From: Bacteroidia bacterium
GTDB taxonomy: Bacteria; Bacteroidota; Bacteroidia; AKYH767-A; OLB10
Length of the DNA: 64,000 nt
Direction of reading: 5' to 3'
Assembly (NCBI GenBank): GCA_016788065.1
Contig: JAEUTI010000089.1
Coordinates: 28,707 to 92,706, forward strand
In this document: positions 1-7,080 of the stretch, one piece after another
Layout: the number at the start of each line of letters is the position of its first letter
How positions within the stretch are numbered: the stretch's first letter is position 1
Notes under the pieces: generated by a model
What the model was told of the DNA's origin: nothing
Databases searched by the model: none
The model's input: the letters and a program-made list of their open reading frames with translations, nothing else
Position numbers and translations under genes: made by a program

Positions 1-1
1 T

Positions 2-967
2 GCAAGAATTATCTCCGAAAAATTCGGAACCGACCATAAAGAACTAAAACTAACACCCGCCGATTTTCTTGCTGCATTGCCGGCAGCCATGAGTGCGCTC
101 GATCATCCGAGCGGTGATGGCCCCAATTCTTATATCGTTTCTAAAATTACGAGAGAGAACGGAATTACCATGGCACTCTCCGGACTTGGTGGTGATGAAT
201 TATTTGCCGGCTATCCCGTTTTCAACAGAAGCCTTCAGTTCGAAAGCAAGAAGTGGTTGTGGAATATTCCAGCAGGAATCCGCAAAATAATGGGTGCTGT
301 AGCGATGAAAATTAAACCCGGAATTATGGGTGAAAAATACAACCAGTTGCTTTCGTTACCATCGGGAAGTGTAGCTGATACTTTTCCGGTATCTCGACAA
401 ATAAGCACACCGGATCATATTGCAAAACTGCTGAACTTTCCGATGCCACCCGACCGCGTAGCTGAAATTGTTTCGGAAGAACTTAGAAATAATAAAGATC
501 TTGGTGTATTATCACAGGTGAGTGTTGCTGAAATCACCACCTACATGCAAAATATTTTATTGCGCGATACCGATCAGATGAGCATGGCCTCTGCATTGGA
601 AGTTCGGGTTCCTTTCCTCGATTACGAACTGGTAGAATATGTAATGGGAATTGATGATGAATACAAAACTCCATCTTTCCCTAAAAAATTGCTGGTAGAA
701 AGTATGGGCGATTTACTTCCCGATGAAATTGTGCATCGCAAAAAAATGGGATTCACGTTCCCCTGGGAAAAATGGCTGCGAAACGATTTAAAAAGTTTCT
801 GTGAAACCCGAATTCAATCGCTGGCAAAACGTCCATTTATAAATGAAAAAGTGCTGTTAAACAGATGGCAACAATTTCTGGATGGCAATCCTGCTGTCAG
901 ATGGCCCGATATATGGATTGGTGTGGTTCTGGAAAACTGGTTGATAGAAAACAAGATCGAAAATTAA
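2..967 (+). CDS. asnB: Asparagine synthase (glutamine-hydrolysing), C-terminal part, cut by window edge
   Basis: The reading frame is open from base 2 without a start, so the N-terminal glutaminase domain and the pyrophosphatase loop lie upstream of the window. What remains is the synthetase domain. It carries the conserved SGLGGDELFAGYP segment, the DTDQMSMASALEVRVPFLD block that places substrates, and the HRKKMGFTFPWEKWL block near the end, all typical of AsnB. The family makes asparagine or amidates a related acid with glutamine and ATP. An acetyltransferase starts 4 bases downstream and a glycosyltransferase follows, so I infer that this copy belongs to a surface-polysaccharide cluster, where asnB homologues often amidate sugar acids. 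Which of the two roles applies cannot be decided here. Confidence 0.92.
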   Translation, partial: ARIISEKFGTDHKELKLTPADFLAALPAAMSALDHPSGDGPNSYIVSKITRENGITMALSGLGGDELFAGYPVFNRSLQFESKKWLWNIPAGIRKIMGAVAMKIKPGIMGEKYNQLLSLPSGSVADTFPVSRQISTPDHIAKLLNFPMPPDRVAEIVSEELRNNKDLGVLSQVSVAEITTYMQNILLRDTDQMSMASALEVRVPFLDYELVEYVMGIDDEYKTPSFPKKLLVESMGDLLPDEIVHRKKMGFTFPWEKWLRNDLKSFCETRIQSLAKRPFINEKVLLNRWQQFLDGNPAVRWPDIWIGVVLENWLIENKIEN

Positions 968-971
968 TATC

Positions 972-1532
972 ATGGAAAAAATCAAAACCGATCTTTCGAA
1001 ATTCGATAACAGCTGGTATCAGCATGGCGGATCAACCATAAAACTGGCTTTGTGGCATGTAGTATCTGCTATTTTTTTTCTGAATCATTTATCTGCAATG
1101 AGCAGTGTTAAAGTTTCGCTGTTGCGGATGTTTGGCGCTAAGGTCGGCAAAGGTGTGGTGATAAAGCAATGTGTTCGAATCAAATATCCGTGGCTCCTGG
1201 AAATTGGAGATCATGTGTGGATTGGTGAATGTTGCTGGATAGAAAACCATGCACCGGTTAAAATCGGAAATCATGCCTGTATTTCTCAGGATGCTATGCT
1301 TCTTTGCGGAAATCACAATTATAAAAAGTCGGGTTTCGACCTGATTACCGGTAAAATTACACTAGAAGAGGGTGTGTGGATAGGTGCCAAATCAACCGTC
1401 ACCCCAGGAGTTACCTGTAAATCGCATTCCGTCTTGAGTGTTAATTCCGTCGCCAGCAGCAATTTAGAGCCTTATGGGATATATCGGGGTAATCCAGCTG
1501 TATTCCAAAAGGAAAGAGTTATAAAAGAGTAA
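972..1532 (+). CDS. WcaF-like hexapeptide-repeat acetyltransferase
   Basis: The 186-residue protein has the left-handed beta-helix pattern of hexapeptide transferases: a run of I/V-G-x-x segments from about residue 55 to 150 (VGKGVV, IGDHVWIGE, IGNHACIS, VWIGAKSTVTPGV) and the family ending YRGNPA. The His in CGNHNY sits where LacA/WcaF enzymes place their catalytic histidine. The N-terminal SWY...WHVVSAIFF segment resembles WcaF proteins of colanic-acid-type clusters, which O-acetylate sugars using acetyl-CoA. It starts 4 bases after the asparagine synthase gene, so the two are surely cotranscribed. The sugar acceptor is unknown. Confidence 0.85.
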   Translation: MEKIKTDLSKFDNSWYQHGGSTIKLALWHVVSAIFFLNHLSAMSSVKVSLLRMFGAKVGKGVVIKQCVRIKYPWLLEIGDHVWIGECCWIENHAPVKIGNHACISQDAMLLCGNHNYKKSGFDLITGKITLEEGVWIGAKSTVTPGVTCKSHSVLSVNSVASSNLEPYGIYRGNPAVFQKERVIKE

Positions 1533-1546
1533 TATCTTTGCTGTAA

Positions 1547-1614
1547 CCCTTTGAGTCGTTAAAGGGTATAATAACAGACCGGATGATTTCAGGAAGCGAA
1601 ATTGAAATCACCGG
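1547..1614 (+). other. Two successive inverted repeats between polysaccharide genes
   Basis: The 123-base gap holds two potential RNA hairpins. The first pairs CCCTTT (1547-1552) with AAAGGG (1561-1566) around an 8-base loop. The second pairs CCGG-a-TGATTTC (1579-1590) with GAAATCACCGG (1604-1614) with one bulged base. Neither is followed by a run of T, so they are poor factor-independent terminators. They could be an RNA element before the TTG-started glycosyltransferase gene, or chance. Confidence 0.35.
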
Positions 1615-1655
1615 ACTAATTGTCATTGAGCTTGTAACCTTCATAACCTTTTCCA

Positions 1656-2411
1656 TTGAAAATCTCTATTATTACCATCACTTACAACAGTGAAAAAACT
1701 GTTGAGGATACTATCAAATCGGTAGTGTCACAGGATTTCCCGAATGTGGAATATCTGATCATTGACGGCTTATCGAAAGATAAAACCCTACAGGTAGTCA
1801 ATAAATACTCTGCTTATATCGATAAAGTTGTCTCTGAAAAAGACAAAGGCCTTTATGATGCTTTGAATAAAGGTATCAAGCATGCTACCGGTGAAGTGAT
1901 AGGGATGCTTCATTCCGATGATGTGTATGCCAATAATCAGGTTTTATCGAAGGTAGCACAGCAATTCGCTATTGATCCGGCTTTGGAAGCAGTTTATGCC
2001 GATTTAGTTTTTGTTGATCGTGAAAATACTGATAAGGTATTACGTACCTGGAAGTCGGGAGCATATAAAGAAGATGCCTTCAAGCAAGGCTGGATGCCAC
2101 CTCATCCAACATTTTTTGTAAAGAAATCGGTGTATGAAAAACTGGGAGGTTTTAATCTCGATTTGAAACTTTCCGCCGATTATGAATTAATGCTTCGTTT
2201 CATTCATAAAGAAAAAATTAAAATTGCTTATTTACCGGAGATCATTGTCAAAATGAGAATGGGTGGAATCAGCAACACCAGTTTCTTTGTGAAGTTAAAA
2301 GCGAATATGGAAGACAAGCTTGCGTGGAAATTAAATGGAGTTAAACCCGGATGGTTCACTACAATTCGTAAGCCATTGAAAAAACTGAGTCAGTATTTCG
2401 TGAAAAGCTAA
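1656..2411 (+). CDS. Family 2 glycosyltransferase
   Basis: The 251-residue protein begins ISIITITYNSEKTVEDTIKSV, the classic GT-A nucleotide-binding start of GT2 enzymes. An HSDD motif near residue 90 supplies the acidic metal/sugar-nucleotide site, and PHPTFFVKKSVYEKLGGF near residue 150 is the usual acceptor-side signature. The closest style is the WcaA/PGL-beta group that builds exopolysaccharide or O-antigen repeat units at the cytoplasmic face. The start used is TTG at 1656, because the conserved beta strand begins immediately after it and no ATG precedes it in frame nearby. Its stop overlaps the end of convergent purN by 4 bases. The donor sugar cannot be predicted. Confidence 0.88.
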   Translation: MKISIITITYNSEKTVEDTIKSVVSQDFPNVEYLIIDGLSKDKTLQVVNKYSAYIDKVVSEKDKGLYDALNKGIKHATGEVIGMLHSDDVYANNQVLSKVAQQFAIDPALEAVYADLVFVDRENTDKVLRTWKSGAYKEDAFKQGWMPPHPTFFVKKSVYEKLGGFNLDLKLSADYELMLRFIHKEKIKIAYLPEIIVKMRMGGISNTSFFVKLKANMEDKLAWKLNGVKPGWFTTIRKPLKKLSQYFVKS

Positions 2412-2983
2412 ACCGGCATTTCATTTCTCAGTAACTGCTCCACCACAACAGGAAACCATTTCATTTCCAGCTCATGAATTTTTGCGGCAACATCCTGCGG
2501 GGTGTCTGTCTCCAGTAATGCTGTTTCATATTGTGCAATGATTTCACCTTCATCAAAATTTTCGTTGACATAGTGAATGGTTATACCGGTTTTGGTTTCC
2601 CCAGCCGCTACCACAGCTTCATGCACATGCATGCCATACATACCTTTTCCGCCAAAAGCGGGTAACAAGGCCGGATGAATATTTATAATGCGATTGTAGA
2701 AATTTCGAATGAGATCTTTTGGAACCAGTTTTAAAAAACCGGCCAAAATAACAAGATCAATTTCCTTTTCCTTCAGAAAGGTCAATACACTTCCATTTTC
2801 AAATGCTTCCTTATTCATATAATAAGAAGGAACTCCAAGACGGGCCATTCGCTCATGAACAAATGCATTTTTGCGGTCAGAAATCACCAATTCGACCCTT
2901 GCCAGGGGATGATTTGAAAAATAATTGACCAGATTTTCGGCATTTGAACCCGATCCGGAGGCCAAAATGGCTAGTTTTTTCAT
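2408..2983 (-). CDS. purN: Phosphoribosylglycinamide formyltransferase (GART)
   Basis: The protein carries out the third step of purine synthesis: it transfers the formyl group of 10-formyl-tetrahydrofolate to glycinamide ribonucleotide. It has the N-terminal GSGSNAENL phosphate-binding loop, the catalytic Asn and His in INIHPALLP, and the catalytic Asp in VNENFDEGEII. At 191 residues it is the usual PurN length. It depends on 10-formyl-tetrahydrofolate, the product of the fhs gene found 24 kb away in this window. A possible promoter box lies only 4 bases before the start codon, so the mRNA may be leaderless. It is divergent from acpP. Confidence 0.95.
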   Translation of the reverse strand: MKKLAILASGSGSNAENLVNYFSNHPLARVELVISDRKNAFVHERMARLGVPSYYMNKEAFENGSVLTFLKEKEIDLVILAGFLKLVPKDLIRNFYNRIINIHPALLPAFGGKGMYGMHVHEAVVAAGETKTGITIHYVNENFDEGEIIAQYETALLETDTPQDVAAKIHELEMKWFPVVVEQLLRNEMPV

Positions 2984-2987
2984 CCCG

Positions 2988-2995
2988 CGAAGGTA
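2988..2995 (-). promoter_or_regulatory. Possible -7 promoter box of purN
   Basis: On the minus strand the sequence TACCTTCG is one base off the Bacteroidetes TAnnTTTG box. It ends 4 bases before the purN ATG. No convincing -33 TTTG is visible. The same octamer recurs at 55046-55053. Confidence 0.35.
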
Positions 2996-3110
2996 AATAA
3001 ACCTCGTTTAAAGGCAGAAAAAAGTGGGAAAATGGACTTATTTACCTTCTTATGCCCCATCAACATGCTGTTTTTCATAATATTACGAATATATTTTGAT
3101 CATTAAAGTA

Positions 3111-3118
3111 TAAATTTG
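3111..3118 (+). promoter_or_regulatory. -7 promoter box of the acpP-fabF-rnc operon
   Basis: TAAATTTG matches the Bacteroidetes -7 consensus TAnnTTTG and ends 35 bases before the acpP ATG, which predicts a leader of about 30 bases. There is no good TTTG at the usual 19-21 base spacing, so the call rests on the -7 box and its position. Confidence 0.5.
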
Positions 3119-3153
3119 TTACTTTGCGCTTCAACTTTAAATTACTAAAAACT

Positions 3154-3390
3154 ATGTCAGACATTGCAACCCGCGTAAAAGCAATTATTGTTGACAAACT
3201 AGGTGTTGATGAGAGTGAAGTACAGACTGAGTCCAGCTTTACTAACGATCTGGGCGCTGATTCTTTGGATACAGTTGAATTAATCATGGAATTCGAGAAA
3301 GAATTCAATATCGCTATTCCTGATGATCAGGCTGAAAAAATCAGCACGGTTGGACAGGCTATCGATTACATCACGGCAAACGTAAAGTAA
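3154..3390 (+). CDS. acpP: Acyl carrier protein
   Basis: This is the small acidic carrier that holds growing fatty acids on a phosphopantetheine arm. The attachment serine is Ser37 in [15 protein letters not shown]. At 78 residues the length is exactly that of the family. The start is the ATG at 3154; a longer frame reaches an ATG at 3124, but its extra ten residues are not part of ACP and that codon lies just after the promoter box. It is followed 19 bases later by fabF and then by rnc, an order widely conserved in Bacteroidetes. Confidence 0.97.
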   Translation: MSDIATRVKAIIVDKLGVDESEVQTESSFTNDLGADSLDTVELIMEFEKEFNIAIPDDQAEKISTVGQAIDYITANVK

Positions 3391-3409
3391 TCACACCTTT
3401 TTTTACCGG

Positions 3410-4663
3410 ATGAAATTCAAAAGAGTTGTAGTAACAGGGCTAGGTGCGCTCACCCCATTAGGCAATACGGTTTCGGAATACTGGAATGGACTTGTTAATG
3501 GCGTAAGTGGTGCCGGCCCTATTACACGCTTTGATGCATCAAAATTTAAGACCCGTTTTGCATGTGAAGTAAAAAACTTCGATCCGGGTAGTATTCTCGA
3601 CAGAAAAGAAGCACGTAAACTAGATTTATTCAGTCAGTTCGGACTCGCAGCAGCCATTCAGGCTATTGAAGATTCGAAAGTAGTTTCGCACCCCTCCTTT
3701 AATCCCGATCGTGTTGGAGTAATCTGGGCGGCAGGAATTGGTGGATTGCGAACCTTCATGGATGAAGCAAGTGCATTTGCTAAAGGTGATGGAACACCAC
3801 GATTTAATCCCTTCTTCATTCCTAAAATGATTATTGATATTGCTTCCGGCCATATCTCTATTCGTTATGGTTTGCGTGGACCAAATTATGCGACTGTTTC
3901 AGCCTGTGCATCTTCAACTCATGCATTAAATGATGCCTTTATGCTGATTAAACTCGGCAAGGCAGATGCAATTGTTGCAGGTGGCTCTGAAGCTGCCATT
4001 AATGAACCTGCCGTTGGAGGATTCAATGCTATGCATGCTTTATCGGAACGAAATGATAGTCCGGAAACTGCATCACGTCCGTTCGATCTTGATCGCGATG
4101 GGTTTGTGATGGGTGAAGGTGCTGCAGCAGTAGTTCTGGAAGAATATGAACATGCTATTGCCCGTGGAGCAACTATTTATGCTGAAATGATGGGTGGTGG
4201 TATGTCTGCCGATGCTTATCACATCACTGCACCGCATCCGGAAGGACTTGGAGCATTGAATGTGATGAAGAATGCTTTACATGATGCCGAAATGGAAGCA
4301 ACCGAAATTGATTACATCAATGTACACGGAACTTCTACTCCTTTAGGAGATATCAGTGAAGTAAAAGCTATTGAAAGTGTGTTTGGTGAACATGCTTATA
4401 AGTTAAATATCAGTTCTACGAAATCAATGACCGGTCACTTACTTGGTGCAGCCGGTGCCATTGAATCTTTAGCTTCCATTCTTGCTGTACAAAATGATAT
4501 TGTGCCACCTACAATTAATCATTTTACCGATGACCCACAGTTTGATCCCAGACTGAACTTTACTTTTAACAAAGCACAACATCGCATAGTAAATGCTGCC
4601 CTCAGTAACACTTTTGGTTTTGGAGGTCACAATGCATCTGTTATATTCAGGAAAATAAAATAA
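3410..4663 (+). CDS. fabF: 3-oxoacyl-ACP synthase II (KAS II)
   Basis: This condensing enzyme extends acyl-ACP with malonyl-ACP in fatty-acid synthesis and is known to influence the saturated/unsaturated balance. The catalytic triad is visible: Cys in VSACASSTHAL near residue 163, His in NVHGTSTPLGD near 304 and His in MTGHLLGAAGA near 344, with the C-terminal NTFGFGGHNAS glycine loop. The 417-residue length is typical. It lies between its substrate carrier acpP and rnc; rnc begins 6 bases downstream. Confidence 0.97.
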   Translation: MKFKRVVVTGLGALTPLGNTVSEYWNGLVNGVSGAGPITRFDASKFKTRFACEVKNFDPGSILDRKEARKLDLFSQFGLAAAIQAIEDSKVVSHPSFNPDRVGVIWAAGIGGLRTFMDEASAFAKGDGTPRFNPFFIPKMIIDIASGHISIRYGLRGPNYATVSACASSTHALNDAFMLIKLGKADAIVAGGSEAAINEPAVGGFNAMHALSERNDSPETASRPFDLDRDGFVMGEGAAAVVLEEYEHAIARGATIYAEMMGGGMSADAYHITAPHPEGLGALNVMKNALHDAEMEATEIDYINVHGTSTPLGDISEVKAIESVFGEHAYKLNISSTKSMTGHLLGAAGAIESLASILAVQNDIVPPTINHFTDDPQFDPRLNFTFNKAQHRIVNAALSNTFGFGGHNASVIFRKIK

Positions 4664-4669
4664 ATCCTT

Positions 4670-5404
4670 TTGGACTTCCTGCTGCCTTACCGCCTGTTAT
4701 TCTCAGGTGATAAAGAATTGATTCTTTCTCTCCGGAATATTCTTGGATTCTATCCGAAAAATATCGCTATTTATAAACTTGCATTTTCTCACCGTTCAGT
4801 TGCACCAACAACTGTTAATGGCATGCAAATGTCGAATGAGCGCCTTGAATATTTAGGTGATGCTGTTTTAGGTGCGATAGTAGCTGAGCTGTTATTCAGA
4901 AGGTTTCCATTCAGAGATGAAGGATTCCTGACAGAAATGCGTTCACGTTTGGTGAGCAGGGAACATTTAAAGAGTTTGGCATTAAAAATTGGCCTCGATA
5001 AATACATCAAAAATAACTCCGGTCCGGGCATGTACCGATCTATGTATGGAGATGCATTTGAAGCGTTGGTAGGTGCTATTTTTCTGGATAAAGGATATAA
5101 AGCTGCGGAGCATTTTATAGTCGACAGAATGATTCGTTTGCATGTAGATCTCAACGATATTGAACTGGCAGACTCTAATTTTAAAAGCCGAATTATTAAT
5201 TGGGCACAACGTGAGAAAAAATCTATTGTCTTTGAAACACTCGAAGAAGGTAATGGCAATAAATTAATAAAAGTCAGACTGGTAATTGATGGTGAAGAAA
5301 TTTCAACGGGCGCTGATTTTGTAAAGAAAAAAGCAGAACAAATTGCTGCCGGAAAAGCTTGTGAAATATTAAAAGTACTTCCCGATTCTAAAGACGATCA
5401 GTAA
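4670..5404 (+). CDS. rnc: Ribonuclease III
   Basis: This endonuclease cuts double-stranded RNA in rRNA maturation and antisense regulation. The catalytic signature ERLEYLGDAVLG occurs near residue 55, and the second acidic cluster YGDAFEALVGAIFLDKG near residue 120 supplies the other metal ligands. A double-stranded RNA-binding domain follows from about residue 165 to 237 (ending KKKAEQIAAGKACEIL). The N-terminus is about 20 residues longer than in E. coli. The start used is TTG at 4670, only 6 bases after the fabF stop, so the genes are probably translationally coupled. Confidence 0.94.
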   Translation: MDFLLPYRLLFSGDKELILSLRNILGFYPKNIAIYKLAFSHRSVAPTTVNGMQMSNERLEYLGDAVLGAIVAELLFRRFPFRDEGFLTEMRSRLVSREHLKSLALKIGLDKYIKNNSGPGMYRSMYGDAFEALVGAIFLDKGYKAAEHFIVDRMIRLHVDLNDIELADSNFKSRIINWAQREKKSIVFETLEEGNGNKLIKVRLVIDGEEISTGADFVKKKAEQIAAGKACEILKVLPDSKDDQ

Positions 5405-5447
5405 GATATTTATTGGTCAACGACAAAATATCAGCTAGTCATCATTT

Positions 5448-6878
5448 TCACTTTTTCATTTTTTCTTCTGTCTTTTTCCTCAACCAGTTAATATCTGCAA
5501 TTTGTTTAACAGTATTAATTTCCTGTAGTAATGCTTCTAGTTTGTCGGGTTGCCATGCTGCTTTTTTAAGTGCAGTTGTGAATTTAATCATATTCCGATA
5601 AATAGTTCTCTGGTACTCGGATACCATTTTGTTCCTGTTAAGAAAAATCCTGAAGGCTGCAATGTGATAAAAGAATGTTTCTTCATCGTCCATTTCATAA
5701 TAACACTTCAACAAAATGGCACGCATATCGAGCTGGTAATATAAATCGGTGAATTCAACCTGTCGCAATTGAGATAGTGCCTTACGGTAATCGCCAATAC
5801 TGAAATAATAGTAGGCAAGATTATAAACAAAGGCATTTTCCTGCTCATGAGGTTGCAAAAATTTCTTGTAAGATTCAATAAAGTTGAACACCCAATCGTG
5901 ATTGCCGCTGCGAATACCAATTACAACAATATTTTTAAAATCCCATTGCGATAAATAACCATTGTTAAAAATTACTTTTCGCTCTAAAACTGATTGGTAA
6001 ATCCTGAATAATTTATTCACATAATGAGCCTGTCCCTGATTAATTTTTTTGATGCAATAATTCATTTGATACTGATACATATCTCTTAAATCAGAATGCA
6101 TGAAATTATTTCCTGAAGAAATTAATAAATGATCGAGCTCTTCAAAATGCACTTCATTTTCCGGCTCTGTTAATGTCATTAAAACGCGGAAGTAAGATGC
6201 AATTAATGGGACTTCTTTGAATGCACCATTCCTCAGTTGCTCCAGCAATTCATCACGCATAAAAAAATCATAATTCACTGCCATTACATTTTGCACATTA
6301 ATGATTGCACATAACATCTGTAACTTTCTGGCGATATAAAATTTATCTAAAAAACGTGTTGCTTCACCAATGGGACTTTCATCAGATCGTTTTTGTCGAG
6401 GTAAAAAATGATTCATGTGAATGTATTCCGACTGATGACGTGCAAAATAAAAACCGGCATCCTTTACCAGGTCCATGTCATTGGCTACAGTTTCAGGTTG
6501 ATACTCGGACAAATATGCTTTATCGGCTCCTCTTTTTGCCAATTCTTCCAAAAGGAGCAAATCTGCAGTACGTCCATCAATTTGTAATGCCTTGATTTTT
6601 AAATAGCTACAAGCTAATTTATACAAATCGGTCATTGCATACCTTAATTTCTTATCTTCATATGTCTTTTGCCCGGAAAATCTGAAATAAAGTTCTTCTC
6701 TGGTAAGTGTACAAGTATGTAAATCGGGATGAAAATCGCTCAATACCTCATACAATTCCAAAGCCCTTCCGGAGGGTCCACCTATGCCGGAAACAATGAA
6801 ATTGCGGAATTCCCGCCATTCTACAGGGGTAATTGCAACAAGGATACTGAACAATTTCGATTTCGACCAACTTTGCAT
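5448..6878 (-). CDS. Conserved protein of unknown function, helical-repeat type
   Basis: I do not recognise a named family. The roughly 476-residue protein has no signal peptide or membrane segment, so it should be cytoplasmic. The N-terminal 100 residues (PVEWREFRNFI..., EELYFRFSG, KKLRYAMTDLYKLACSYL) look like a compact helical domain. The region from about residue 300 to 450 is rich in paired amphipathic helices (AYYYFSIGDYRKALSQLRQVEF, LLKCYYEMDDEETFFYHI) that resemble TPR units. The ATG at 6878 is preferred to a TTG at 6887, because the TTG lies inside a possible promoter box. The gene stands alone, convergent with rnc and divergent from a T9SS cargo gene. Confidence 0.7.
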   Translation of the reverse strand: MQSWSKSKLFSILVAITPVEWREFRNFIVSGIGGPSGRALELYEVLSDFHPDLHTCTLTREELYFRFSGQKTYEDKKLRYAMTDLYKLACSYLKIKALQIDGRTADLLLLEELAKRGADKAYLSEYQPETVANDMDLVKDAGFYFARHQSEYIHMNHFLPRQKRSDESPIGEATRFLDKFYIARKLQMLCAIINVQNVMAVNYDFFMRDELLEQLRNGAFKEVPLIASYFRVLMTLTEPENEVHFEELDHLLISSGNNFMHSDLRDMYQYQMNYCIKKINQGQAHYVNKLFRIYQSVLERKVIFNNGYLSQWDFKNIVVIGIRSGNHDWVFNFIESYKKFLQPHEQENAFVYNLAYYYFSIGDYRKALSQLRQVEFTDLYYQLDMRAILLKCYYEMDDEETFFYHIAAFRIFLNRNKMVSEYQRTIYRNMIKFTTALKKAAWQPDKLEALLQEINTVKQIADINWLRKKTEEKMKK

Positions 6879-6884
6879 ATCCGA

Positions 6885-6892
6885 CAAAATTA
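6885..6892 (-). promoter_or_regulatory. Possible -7 promoter box for the 5448-6878 gene
   Basis: The minus strand reads TAATTTTG, a match to TAnnTTTG, and only 6 bases separate it from the ATG at 6878. Transcription from it would begin at or next to the start codon. No -33 element at normal spacing is seen. Confidence 0.4.
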
Positions 6893-7036
6893 ATAAAATT
6901 AATTAACTTAAATAATTTACATAACATTAATTTTCAACATTTTACAAATTTATGTTTACTTATATCATAATTTTAAGCAAAATAATCGACTCGACAAAAG
7001 CGATATTTTGTATTTCAAGGATTGATATTAGTGAAA

Positions 7037-7044
7037 TACATTTG
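7037..7044 (+). promoter_or_regulatory. -7 promoter box of the 7081 T9SS cargo gene
   Basis: TACATTTG matches TAnnTTTG and lies 36 bases before the ATG. A TTTG occurs at 7007-7010, but its 26-base spacing is longer than the usual 19-21. Confidence 0.45.
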
Positions 7045-7080
7045 TAATGTGATAGAAGATTTATCACAATTAACTGGGCC

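Noticed and set aside
4789..5259. Minus-strand frame of 156 codons inside rnc
   Set aside because: It lies entirely antisense to RNase III, whose catalytic motifs are intact.
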